This document shows, piece after piece, positions 42,119-51,697 of a stretch of DNA of 64,000 nucleotides (the stretch's first letter is position 1; every line of letters starts with the position of its first letter). Both the position numbers and the translations under genes were made by a program. The notes under the pieces are model-generated. The model was not told the origin of the DNA. It did no database searches and saw only the letters and a list, made by a program, of their open reading frames with translations. Origin of the DNA: Lachancea dasiensis (taxonomy: Eukaryota > Ascomycota > Saccharomycetes > Saccharomycetales > Saccharomycetaceae); NCBI GenBank assembly GCA_900074725.1, contig LT598459.1, forward strand, positions 1,103,625 to 1,167,624, given 5' to 3'.

Positions 42119-42583
42119 TTACTCTATCGTGTCAAGAAACTTTTGACCCTTGAAAATCTGTTCTCCTGACAGTTGTGTAGCACAAAACTGTTTCAAGACA
42201 GCTTCTATTGCCGTCATGTCTGACCCGGCATCTCGCAAATAGCTTTTCAGCTCAGCAACATCGACATTAAGTTCGTTTCCACCCGAAGGATTGAATGCTC
42301 GCAGTGCGTCCGACATTTCCTGGTCTTCCGGGAAATTACGCAGTCTTTCACCCATGAGTGTCAAAAATTCCGGAAATGTGAGCTCCTTGTTATTCTCAGA
42401 CGCCAGCATCTGATCGATTTGAGCCTCCATTTGGCTCTTTCCCAGGTTGGAATACATCTTTACGAGGTCTTTCTTAGATATTCTTCCATCACCGTCCTCA
42501 TCTATGAATTGGAAAGCATCGCGTATTTTCTGGATTTGATCGTTTGAGAGCTGAGAGAATAAAGCAGACTCGCTACGTTCCAT
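42119..42583 (-). CDS. MLC2: Myosin II regulatory light chain
   Basis: Regulatory light chain of the cytokinetic myosin Myo1. 154 residues (163 in S. cerevisiae). Calmodulin-like fold with one intact EF-hand loop, Asp28 to Asp39 (DEDGDGRISKKD); the other EF-hand-like regions lack calcium ligands, as expected for this family. Divergent from SKI3, 138 bp apart. Confidence 0.92.
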   Translation of the reverse strand: MERSESALFSQLSNDQIQKIRDAFQFIDEDGDGRISKKDLVKMYSNLGKSQMEAQIDQMLASENNKELTFPEFLTLMGERLRNFPEDQEMSDALRAFNPSGGNELNVDVAELKSYLRDAGSDMTAIEAVLKQFCATQLSGEQIFKGQKFLDTIE

Positions 42584-42721
42584 CTTAAGTTTAACCTGTG
42601 GTTTACTTTATTTGATCACATCAGTCTTACATCTTAATTAATCGTGTTGTAAATATTATATATATATAGTGAACAACTGAGCAAAGTTGATCAAACAAGG
42701 CAAAAGGTCATCAAATACCCC

Positions 42722-45700
42722 ATGGCCGAGCTAAAGCAGCACCTTAAAGATGCCAAGAGCTACTTGGCTAGCCAGGACTATGAATATTCAATTGAAAGTT
42801 CGAATGAAGCATTGAAGCTGGACAAAAACTGCTTTTTTGCGCATGTATTCCTGGGCAAGGCATATGCTTGCATCAATGAGCTGTCGAACTCTAAGAGACA
42901 CTACAAGACTGCTATCGATCTAGAGCCTGACAATCTTCTGGCCTGGAAGGGCCTTTTCATGTTGTTGAAAGTTAGCGAAATAGCTCCTAATATCGTGTCC
43001 TTCGACGAGTACTTCGACCTGTGTGGAGAATATGCAGAACTATTATTACAGAAACAACAATCGTTGATCGATCTAATAAGTGACGTTCGTAACTTCAAAA
43101 ATTTCCACAAAAACTGCCAGGAGTCTTACCTCAGGCACATGCGACCTGGGGGACCCGTGAGCGAAACTTTATCTCGGCACTTGATTTCTGCTCAAGATGC
43201 GCTTCAGGGCCTTCTTAATATCGTCAATTCCGAAGAGCAACAGAAAGTAGCCAAGCTGGTCAGCCGCGAGAGGTTGCGAATTAGTGCCAATGATCCAGAC
43301 TATGATGTAAAAGTCAATTCCATTGCATGGGAAGTGTACAAAGAGTTTGAAGTGGATGCGTTCTATCAACAGTTAATTAATATAACAGACGATGATGAAA
43401 AAAGACGGGACCTTGAGGCTAAGTGGCTCGAATACAGAATTAAGGTTCTGAAATCTATGCCTGCAGACATAAAGCCTCAATTTTTCTTGAAAGTGAAGAA
43501 CATGGTTGAAGACATGGTAGTGGTAAACCACGATTTTTTGTTAGCATGGCATTTATATTTTGAATGGCAAGATTATGCAAATCTCAACGATATGGACATT
43601 AATATCGTATCCAAATTTGTCAAACAATTTCCAAAGGAGCCCCTGGCAGCCATCCTATATGCGTGGGTTTGTTCAGAACAGTCCACATATAGTGCTAAGG
43701 AATTTTATGAAAGAACTTTCCACGATGAACCCAAGCGGAACAATACTTCGTCAGCAGAGTCAGTCATGGAGACGGTGGATGACGAGGTAGACGAGTCTGA
43801 AAAACAGAGGTTGCAACAATTAGTGGATCCCTCGGTTGATGAACCAGTGTCTGGGCTCTCAGAGGATGAGGCTCTGCTTTCTCTTTCGAACAACATAAAA
43901 AGAACACAACAAAGCATCGTGGCTCATCGCATTGTTTGCAGGTACTACACTTCCACACATGAATACGAATCAGCGCTTCAATATGTTAAAGCCGGTACTC
44001 TTTTATGTGCTCAAAACGTTAAAAGTATTGGTGCTCATCTCAGAAACTCCAAGCGCGAGCTGACTTTGGATTTTGCTACGATATATACATATTTCGAGGC
44101 ACCTAAAAATCACCCCACCGCTCTGGCACTGTTTGAAAAGCTCCTTGCTGATGATCCCGAAAATGTAAATGCGAAGATGGGAAAGGGTTTGATTTTCATA
44201 GAGCGACAGAAATGGCAGGATGCGTTTGACCTGCTAAAGGCGGTGTCAGAACGATATATGGACAACTACGAAGTACTTTCCGAGCTTGCTTGGAGTGAGC
44301 TGCACTTGAAAGAGTACGACTCGGCCATTGACAAATTCAAATACATTTTGAACAACGTTGAGGGAGCTGATTTAAAAGTTTTGGAATTTAGATCATTGAA
44401 CCACTGGAGAATGGCCAAGGGATATATAAGTAAGCAAAGTGATCAGTCCATCATTACAGCTGAGTCTGAGTATATCAAGCTTGCTTTTAGACAACTCGTC
44501 CAGGCTGTCAAAATTTCTGAGAACTTTGGTCGCGGGTATTCCACGCTAGGAGATATTTATGATCAGCATTACGGTGACCCAACCCGTGCTTTCAAATGCT
44601 ACTTCAGAGCCTTCGAATTGGACCCCAGTGATCTGACTGCGGCCGAGTACATGTGTCGCGTATACTGCGACTCTTGTAATTGGTCGTCTGCTTCACTAAT
44701 TGCTGAGAGGGTAGTAAAAGCCGAAAAATCAAAAATGGCCTTACAAGCCACGAACTGGCCCTACCGTGTCCTTGGGATTGCTTGTCTAGAGAAGCAGTCG
44801 GAGTCAGAATCTATTGAGTGGTTTCAGTCAGCCTTGCGCGTCAATTCCTTGGATTTGGAGTCCTGGATTGGATTAGGTCAAGCGTACTACTCGTGTGGAC
44901 GAATAGAAGCTTCAGTAAAAGTATTTGAAAAAGCTTTGGAAGTTGAGCCTGAAAATTACCATGCCCAATATTTCAAAGCTCTTTCGTTGTCGAAACTGGG
45001 ATTGTACGATGAAAGTCTTGCCATCCTCCGTGCTCTCGCTGATGCCGATCCTCTGGCTGAGAGCACTCAAGTATCTTTGGTGGAAATATGGGTTGAATAC
45101 TGTACTGTGCTTTGTGCGCAGGGATATTTGACTAAATCTGTATCTCTCGCTGCCGATGCTATACGCCTTATCGAGCATATAATGGTGAACATTAGTCACA
45201 GTACTCAGGCCCTATGGTTGGCGCTCACCCATGCGCTGAGGCTATTTTGTGTGGTTCAATCCCAGGTTGATATCCTGCCGCTCGAAAGCTTAGTTAATAT
45301 CTTTGATGTTTTAGAGCTGAAAAATACTGACGAAGTTGACGCTGTTGACTCAATAACACTCTCAGGTTTGTTTTCAGAGACTGACCAGGATAATGTTGCA
45401 ATTTCCACGAAGTTTTTGATTCTTTCGGCAAAATATGCCCTTGCATGCTGTGAGCTTTCGGCTTTATCGAGAACTGTTCGGGCTTCTCTCTGGTATAACC
45501 TTGGAGTTACCGAACTACTAGCGTTTGTCATCTTAAAATCAAACAACCTTCGAGATGCAGCGATTATTAGCTTCAAAAAGTCCATTGGTTTCCAATCCAA
45601 CACTGCCGAAGCCTGGATTGGCTTTGGAATTGCTTCCATAGACCTCAATGTGCGCGTAGCTCAGCACTGCTTCATCAAAGCAGCCGCTTTGGGCCCAAAG

Positions 45701-46948
45701 GATACAAGCGTGTGGTATGATATGGCTTTGCTTGCATTAAAATACAACGATTTTGAATTCGCGCGAGCTGTGTTGATGAAGTCGCAAAGTATAAGCCCTC
45801 AGGACGCAAAACCGTGGCTAGGGCTGGCATTGACATCTGAGAAAGAGGGTTTGATAGGGGAAAGTCGGCGTTTGTTCGCACATTCTTTTGTGCTCTCGAA
45901 TGGGAAGTCAACAGCAACTCAAATTCTATATGCGAAGAGCATATTGGCTGCACGCATCGGTAGCGGTGATGATGAAAGGGACATTGGACCCGGCCAAGAA
46001 CTCAGCGCCGTCGCATTCGGCCTTGATGAATATTTGAAGAAACATCCCGATGATAAGTTTGCCTTGCAGTGTGCAGTTTTGGCGCGTGAAAGACTACATC
46101 ACTTTGAAGCTGCACGAAAGCTTTCTAATCGACTTCTAGAAATTTTGGAGAAGCGTTTCGAGCAGGCCCAAGATGATGCTGAGCTCATAAATTTTGCCTC
46201 TATCAAGAGCCAAATGGCGCGTGTTTATTTGGGCTCTAAAGCATACGATTCTGCTATCGAAAGTGCAGATTTATCTCAAGGAATTATGTGTGAACACGAA
46301 GATCAAGTGGCAATCAAATCCATTCTATCGAATCACATTGTCATGGGCTTGGGGCATTTTTTCTTGGATAGATTTGATGAAGCTCTGAACCACTTCAAAG
46401 TGCTTTTAGAGCACCCGGGCCAACATAAACAGATAGTCATTATGATTGCCAAAATTCTTTACAACGTCGACTCGGAGGAAACACGCGAAGTGGCACTCAG
46501 CGAACTCCTTGACTATGTCGGCGTCCATGGGCCAGATCTGACGATAACTTTTACGATTTCCGCTATATCTATACTAGAAAGTCGCCCTGATGAGATGATG
46601 GCGATTTTGGCTGAACTTGAGGGATTGTCTCTCTCCGGCTTAATGTCCGATAGGCATCGCGATGTACCATTTCTCATTGAAAAAGTGAAGGACAAACTTT
46701 CGAAAGATAACGACTCCCGGAAGCATTGGCAAAGGTCAGCCTTTTTCTTCCCTAATGACTGCGAATCTTGGGAAACTTTGGACAACAAAATTCAGCTGCG
46801 AGTGTCCACCGAGGGCCAAAGTAAGGTAAGCGCAAAGACCATGAGTGATTTTTACTGCAATCTGGAGAATCTGTCAAAAATTCAACGAGGTATCTTTTTG
46901 TGCCCATGGAACAAACATGCGTTGGCCAAACTTGGAGGCTGCTTCTGA
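42722..46948 (+). CDS. SKI3: Ski complex TPR scaffold Ski3
   Basis: Scaffold of the Ski2-Ski3-Ski8 complex that feeds mRNA to the cytoplasmic exosome in 3' decay and non-stop decay. 1408 residues (1432 in S. cerevisiae). Built almost wholly of TPR helices: N-terminal TPRs (DYEYSIESSNEALKLDKNCF, KRHYKTAIDLEPDN) and central TPRs (GQAYYSCGRIEASVKVFEKA near 720, EKALEVEPENYHAQYFKALS). A charged loop lies at about 345-385. The C-terminus MSDFYCNLENLSKIQRGIFLCPWNKHALAKLG is the conserved end of the family. Tail-to-tail with RPC82, 49 bp apart. Confidence 0.96.
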   Translation: MAELKQHLKDAKSYLASQDYEYSIESSNEALKLDKNCFFAHVFLGKAYACINELSNSKRHYKTAIDLEPDNLLAWKGLFMLLKVSEIAPNIVSFDEYFDLCGEYAELLLQKQQSLIDLISDVRNFKNFHKNCQESYLRHMRPGGPVSETLSRHLISAQDALQGLLNIVNSEEQQKVAKLVSRERLRISANDPDYDVKVNSIAWEVYKEFEVDAFYQQLINITDDDEKRRDLEAKWLEYRIKVLKSMPADIKPQFFLKVKNMVEDMVVVNHDFLLAWHLYFEWQDYANLNDMDINIVSKFVKQFPKEPLAAILYAWVCSEQSTYSAKEFYERTFHDEPKRNNTSSAESVMETVDDEVDESEKQRLQQLVDPSVDEPVSGLSEDEALLSLSNNIKRTQQSIVAHRIVCRYYTSTHEYESALQYVKAGTLLCAQNVKSIGAHLRNSKRELTLDFATIYTYFEAPKNHPTALALFEKLLADDPENVNAKMGKGLIFIERQKWQDAFDLLKAVSERYMDNYEVLSELAWSELHLKEYDSAIDKFKYILNNVEGADLKVLEFRSLNHWRMAKGYISKQSDQSIITAESEYIKLAFRQLVQAVKISENFGRGYSTLGDIYDQHYGDPTRAFKCYFRAFELDPSDLTAAEYMCRVYCDSCNWSSASLIAERVVKAEKSKMALQATNWPYRVLGIACLEKQSESESIEWFQSALRVNSLDLESWIGLGQAYYSCGRIEASVKVFEKALEVEPENYHAQYFKALSLSKLGLYDESLAILRALADADPLAESTQVSLVEIWVEYCTVLCAQGYLTKSVSLAADAIRLIEHIMVNISHSTQALWLALTHALRLFCVVQSQVDILPLESLVNIFDVLELKNTDEVDAVDSITLSGLFSETDQDNVAISTKFLILSAKYALACCELSALSRTVRASLWYNLGVTELLAFVILKSNNLRDAAIISFKKSIGFQSNTAEAWIGFGIASIDLNVRVAQHCFIKAAALGPKDTSVWYDMALLALKYNDFEFARAVLMKSQSISPQDAKPWLGLALTSEKEGLIGESRRLFAHSFVLSNGKSTATQILYAKSILAARIGSGDDERDIGPGQELSAVAFGLDEYLKKHPDDKFALQCAVLARERLHHFEAARKLSNRLLEILEKRFEQAQDDAELINFASIKSQMARVYLGSKAYDSAIESADLSQGIMCEHEDQVAIKSILSNHIVMGLGHFFLDRFDEALNHFKVLLEHPGQHKQIVIMIAKILYNVDSEETREVALSELLDYVGVHGPDLTITFTISAISILESRPDEMMAILAELEGLSLSGLMSDRHRDVPFLIEKVKDKLSKDNDSRKHWQRSAFFFPNDCESWETLDNKIQLRVSTEGQSKVSAKTMSDFYCNLENLSKIQRGIFLCPWNKHALAKLGGCF

Positions 46949-46997
46949 GCCCATGTTGACATGCATTTAATTTACATAAAGTTATAAACTTTTTGTG

Positions 46998-48863
46998 TTA
47001 GAAAAATTTGAAGATTTCCCACAATGACAGCAGCCTTTGGCTTCTGGCCAAGCCGTTTAACTCACGTTCATTGACCATTTTTAACTGATTAAGCTCACTA
47101 GGTAGTAAAAGGTCGGCTTCTTTCCCCTTAACGTCATCCCTGTTGGCCTTCTTTAATAATGTAATGTTTTCATTCTTTAGATCCTCCATTTTGTGATAAA
47201 GATTGGCCATATTCCAAGTTAAGTTCTTCTTCATAAAATCGTAAGCGTGCTTCTTGTTGCTGCGAAATAAAAACACGGATCTTGAGGCGGCTCTGTCAGC
47301 GGTTCGCGGAACTTCTTGAATTTCCACAGCGTTGTATTTTATCAAGACCGATACAACTGAGCGAATATCTTTCTCCTTCATTAAGGCCATGGAATTGATA
47401 ACTTTTTCTGATGCAAGCTTGTTGTCAGTAATACAGCGCAAGATTCTAGCAGCTGATGGTCCTAATGTATATTTTATCAAAGTTTCATAGACTGAGGATT
47501 TCAGCATCGGCAAAAGCTGTGAGTAGGGAACGTAAAAGCGACCGGGATTTCCTTCTCTCAAAAAGGGAGTAGTATTGGTTGATAGAAGTTTCAAATGTGC
47601 GTTGATGAGCATTACAGAATGGGGATCTGAGTCATTCTCATCGAAATCCAAGTCGATATTGTCATTGTCAACTTCATGCTCTGCATTGGCGCTCGCGGGT
47701 AACGGGGGAATAACAAACCCATCTTCTGTCTTGACTCTTTTGTTATGGTGCGGCTCGGTTCCGCTTGAACGAGCTCTTTTTATTTGAGATGAAATAGTAC
47801 CGCGTAGGTCCAACGACGATGGGAGGAACTGAGCAACGTCCGAAGCAGTGATAACAACGCCCTTGATTTGCTCCTCTGCATAGGTGGCTTCGTCGTGAAT
47901 TGCATTGATTTCATCTGCGTCCTGCAGCAGTCCTGTCTTGGTAAGGGGATCTATGACACTTGGAGAATATTTTTCTGTAGCCTGAAGGAAACACTTATAT
48001 ACCGCAGCTGGAACAGTTCCAACTCTTGCTGCAGAAAACTGAACCAGCTCTTTTGAACGCTTCACTTTCAGGAAGGTCCCAAGGTTGAAGGTGAGAGGCA
48101 CGGAGTCGGTAACCGTTCTGAGAGAGGTTTGCGGGTCGGTGATAATGAACGTGGACAGGTCGGGAGGACTGAGAATACGATTGAACTGTTCTTTCGCTTT
48201 TTGCTTAGCCTCACTACGTTTTTTCAGATCCGACAGAGTCGACGACTTGGGAATTGCGCTGTATTCTTTGGTGTAGAGTGTTGTCCACAAGTCACCTAGG
48301 GTGGAGTAGTCGGTCACGGTGAGCGGAGACAAAAAGCGAGCTTCGGCGAGTTTGGCAAACCACGACGATATCTGTATGGGCGAGTTTTCGGACAGTCCTG
48401 CGCTCAAATACGACTTGAGGGTGAGCGAACCGAGAGCAAGCACGTTTTGCACGATTTGGGCTGCTATTTCATCCTGGAACATGTCCTTGATGGTGTCCAC
48501 TATTTCCCCCGCGTAGAGCATGAGTAGCATTCCGTCTTCGCAGAAGTAGTAGTATACTGTGGGACGCCCACCTCCGCTTTCCCGATGGTACTGTACGCAA
48601 CGCAGTTGCACAAGCGACACAAGTATCCGTTTCACGCCCTTCAGATCCATCTCTGACCGATCACAAAGTTCCCTAGCGCTCAGGCGACCCTTTGAAATCA
48701 GAATATCCAAGATAGCGGCCGCTCTTTCCCCCAAGTGCGTCCGACATAGCTCTCTGTATAGAAAGCTTTCAGGGCTCGATCCACGGGCCTCCAACGAGGA
48801 CAACGCTCCAACCATAGCTTCGTCCAGACCTGCCGGTTCAGGTGAAGTTGACTGCGTGGCCAT
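46998..48863 (-). CDS. RPC82: RNA polymerase III subunit C82
   Basis: Subunit of the Pol III-specific C82/C34/C31 initiation module (human RPC62). 621 residues from the ATG at 48863 (654 in S. cerevisiae). The frame is open 96 bases further to a TTG, but that stretch contains PAC and RRPE promoter words, so the later ATG is preferred. Four extended winged-helix domains; visible landmarks are SSPESFLYRELCRTHLGERAAAIL, SLVQLRCVQYHRESGG, and YTLGPSAARILRCITDNKLASE near 480. A coiled coil lies close to the C-terminus. Confidence 0.95.
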   Translation of the reverse strand: MATQSTSPEPAGLDEAMVGALSSLEARGSSPESFLYRELCRTHLGERAAAILDILISKGRLSARELCDRSEMDLKGVKRILVSLVQLRCVQYHRESGGGRPTVYYYFCEDGMLLMLYAGEIVDTIKDMFQDEIAAQIVQNVLALGSLTLKSYLSAGLSENSPIQISSWFAKLAEARFLSPLTVTDYSTLGDLWTTLYTKEYSAIPKSSTLSDLKKRSEAKQKAKEQFNRILSPPDLSTFIITDPQTSLRTVTDSVPLTFNLGTFLKVKRSKELVQFSAARVGTVPAAVYKCFLQATEKYSPSVIDPLTKTGLLQDADEINAIHDEATYAEEQIKGVVITASDVAQFLPSSLDLRGTISSQIKRARSSGTEPHHNKRVKTEDGFVIPPLPASANAEHEVDNDNIDLDFDENDSDPHSVMLINAHLKLLSTNTTPFLREGNPGRFYVPYSQLLPMLKSSVYETLIKYTLGPSAARILRCITDNKLASEKVINSMALMKEKDIRSVVSVLIKYNAVEIQEVPRTADRAASRSVFLFRSNKKHAYDFMKKNLTWNMANLYHKMEDLKNENITLLKKANRDDVKGKEADLLLPSELNQLKMVNERELNGLARSQRLLSLWEIFKFF

Positions 48864-49970
48864 GGGTGCTTTATAGGTCCAGTTATTGCGCCGCTGTTTT
48901 TCGACCTTCTTGAAGCGATGAGCTCGAAGATCAATCAATACTTGTCCAAAATTTTTCAATCTAACTAACTACAAAAACTCATAGAAGATGAAGCTCATCG
49001 CACAATTCGAGTGTGATGGGAGTCGGCCACCGTTTCTCCGTTTCTCCGTTCTCTCTCTCAGTTCGTTTCCCGCCGTAGATCACGTATGTACAAGAAAACG
49101 CTGCGAGGTTGTTGGCTAGCCCGTTCGTGTTCTCCCGGTGAAGTTACGTATAAGTTCTCTGAACTTGGGCCGCTATTGTAGAGAGCATGGTGGCTACAGT
49201 GGGTTTGCCTTGTATGTTTCCACAAGAAGCATGATTCAAAAGGCGTTGGAACCTACCCTGTTTTAAGTTGTTGTCGGTTCAGACGCTGTGAGGGCCGGGC
49301 ACCGAAGCGACAAGAAGCCTCGCCCCCAACGCCCACCAACGACCCCTGCCATATGGCAGATTGAGTGGCGTGGTCTGAGTCGCAGGCGCCGGTCCCCAGA
49401 GGGCTCTAGGTCGTCAGCCTTACTGACACTCGAAGCTATGTAAAGCTACCCAGAATAAAGGTAACCCTAAAGCCTGGTGTCTAAGCTCTTCCAGCACGTC
49501 TCTCTCCGCCCGCTCGACTGTCATAAGTAGCACAACAGTCTTGTTTTTCTCAGCTTTCGCGGACCTCTCGTGTAAACGGGCATTGCATCATGCGCACTCA
49601 ACAGAATCTCTAAAGTTGAAGATATTTCCCCCAGAAAAATACCGCTGTCGACGCGTTCTGCTCACCAATCCTAAAAAGTCGGTCTCATCGCATCAACTGG
49701 CCTGCCTGTCAAGTAGTCTTGAGTTTTCTGTATCCTCCAATCATATTGCTTTATTTCATTGAATTTCCAATATTCAACTGTCGTATGAAAGATTTTCTTG
49801 ACATAAGAAACATTCAAATCATATAGTGCATTGACCACTTCGAAGTACTGGACTACTAAGTACTCTATTGATTTTCCAATCTTCTTTTTGTACACTCCAG
49901 GCTAAGGGCAGCGATTGGTTTTGTATACAGGGATTTTTGTCGACATCATACGCACATCTTCAAGTTAACA
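48864..49970. promoter_or_regulatory. RPC82/QCR2 divergent region: PAC and RRPE, CCAAT cores
   Basis: PAC words GCGATGAG at 48915-48922 (plus strand) and 48994-49001 (minus strand), and a perfect RRPE TGAAAAATTTT on the minus strand at 48948-48958, lie 52-138 bp before the RPC82 ATG; in yeast this pair marks ribosome-biogenesis and Pol I/III genes. On the QCR2 side, ACCAAT (49664-49669) and ATTGGT (49914-49919) are CCAAT cores of the kind bound by the Hap complex, but their flanks are imperfect. A GC-rich segment near 49287-49410 is unexplained; no gene seen. Confidence 0.65.
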
Positions 49971-51068
49971 ATGATTGGTTCTAGAATGAGAATGCTGGCC
50001 GCCAGACAGTACCATATTTCGGCTAAAGACAGCGCCAACAAGGTTTCTACGCTTGCTGTGAGAGTGCATGGTGGCTCGCGCTACGCCACCAAGGACGGTG
50101 TGGCCCATTTGCTCTCGAGATTCAACTTCCACAACACGGGCAACAAGTCGGCTCTGCGTTTGGTGCGTGAGTCAGAGCTTTTGGGTGGCCGTTTCGAGTC
50201 TTCCGTGGACCGCGAATACATCACCTTGAAGGCAACTTTCTTGAAGGAAGACCTGCCATACTACGTTTCGGCTTTGGGCGACGTTGTTTACAAGACCTCC
50301 TTCAGACCTCACGAGCTTCCAGAATCGGTTCTTCCTGCTGCCAAGGCTGACTTGGCCCAGGCCGAAACTTGCCCTGTGAAGTCCTCGGAAGAGTTGCTAT
50401 ACGGTGTTGTCTTTCGCAACGACCTTGGTAACGCCTTGTTGTACGACGGTGTGCAAAAAGTAAACCTCGACGATATCAAGGCCTACGCTGACAAGGTTTA
50501 CACTCGCGACAACATCGAGATTGTTGGCCAAGGCGTCAACGAAGGCGACCTCAAGCGCTTCGTCAACGACTCGCTGTTCGCCTCTTTGCCTCAAGGTACT
50601 TCGTTGGCTAAAGAGACGACGCCAAAGACCTACGTCGGCGAGACCCGTGTGAGATCTAGCCAGGGCGACTCTGTTGCTGCCATTGCCGTTCCAGTCGCCA
50701 AGTCCGACTTTGCCACCTACCAGGTCTTGGCCACCTACTTGACCTCTGCGCTATTCGACTTGTCTTCGGTTATCCACAAGGCCAAACTAGACACCTACTC
50801 CAACGCCGGCTTGTTCTCTCTATATGTCAAGGGTGCTGACGCCAAGGTTGTGTCTGAGAACATTCAAAAAGTCGTCGCTGCCTTGAAGAAGGGCCAGGAC
50901 ATCTCCGTTGCCAAGGAGGCTGCTTCCTTGCAGTTGGCTCTCAAGAACGAAACTGACCTCTTCTCCGAGCAGCTCTCTCTAGATAAGGTCAAGGACTTCA
51001 AGTTGGGCAAGTTCAGCTACGCCGCTGTCGGCGACGTCAGCAACTTGCCTTTTGCCGACCAATTGTAA
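49971..51068 (+). CDS. QCR2: Cytochrome bc1 core protein 2
   Basis: Core subunit 2 of mitochondrial complex III, a degenerate M16-peptidase-fold protein. 365 residues (368 in S. cerevisiae). The basic N-terminus [15 protein letters not shown] is a mitochondrial presequence. The HxxEH zinc site of active M16 peptidases is absent, as expected for Qcr2. Landmarks are [24 protein letters not shown] and [13 protein letters not shown] at the C-terminus. Codon use is strongly biased. It is the last core gene before the subtelomere-like part, as in S. cerevisiae (YPR191W). Confidence 0.96.
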   Translation: MIGSRMRMLAARQYHISAKDSANKVSTLAVRVHGGSRYATKDGVAHLLSRFNFHNTGNKSALRLVRESELLGGRFESSVDREYITLKATFLKEDLPYYVSALGDVVYKTSFRPHELPESVLPAAKADLAQAETCPVKSSEELLYGVVFRNDLGNALLYDGVQKVNLDDIKAYADKVYTRDNIEIVGQGVNEGDLKRFVNDSLFASLPQGTSLAKETTPKTYVGETRVRSSQGDSVAAIAVPVAKSDFATYQVLATYLTSALFDLSSVIHKAKLDTYSNAGLFSLYVKGADAKVVSENIQKVVAALKKGQDISVAKEAASLQLALKNETDLFSEQLSLDKVKDFKLGKFSYAAVGDVSNLPFADQL

Positions 51069-51539
51069 TTCCCCACAATCAAACACCACGGCAGGCCAGG
51101 CATGTCCACTTTAAGCACACACGCCTTTTTTCACTAGACGCGATGATTTTTACGCCCAAAACATTACATACAAAACGACATGGAACGTTTTCAAAATCGA
51201 TGGTTGGAGCCTGTTTGTTGCCAACAATATCTGCGACGTCGAGAGCATTGCTGACGCATACCCTGTTCCTTTACGCACTCAACGTGGACTTCAATTTACT
51301 ATTGCTGAGTTTGATCTCGCACGCAGAGCGTCTCCGATCTTAATCGACTTTTTATTTATTCCTATAAAGTTAAAGAAATATTTAGCCCTACGAATTAAAC
51401 CAACTAACATTATTTTATAAACATGGTGGTGCCGGCTAGGGCCGCTGGCATCGGTGGCCGTCGTTCGTTGATGTTGGCAGATCTTGGGCCTCTCTTGTTC
51501 GAGCGTGGAAAATGATTCAGAGTGATAATTGTGTCAAAT
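51069..51539. other. Intergenic QCR2 - ferric reductase
   Basis: QCR2 3' region; a 66-codon ATG frame (51143-51343) has no recognised similarity. Nothing else seen before the iron sites at 51540. Confidence 0.5.
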
Positions 51540-51557
51540 TGGGTGCAATTGGGTGCG
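51540..51557 (-). promoter_or_regulatory. Two tandem Aft1/Aft2-type iron-response sites
   Basis: On the minus strand, 51540-51547 reads TGCACCCA and 51550-51557 reads CGCACCCA. Both fit the Aft consensus YRCACCCR perfectly. They are 10 bp apart start to start (one helical turn) and about 145 bp before the ATG of a ferric reductase, where Aft sites are expected. TATATAT follows at 51565-51570. Confidence 0.8.
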
Positions 51558-51697
51558 GCATCATTATATATTTGAGTGCGCCTGAGATGTGAACGGAAAA
51601 GGTTAACACAAGATGTTAATGCTAGTTTGGAATCGGTAACTGAACATCAATAATGCTCCAGCGGCTGCTGCGATACTATTAAGGAGGATCAATACTA

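Noticed and set aside
48864-48959. 32-residue N-terminal extension of RPC82
   Set aside because: Opens with TTG and overlaps PAC and RRPE promoter words; the ATG at 48863 fits better.
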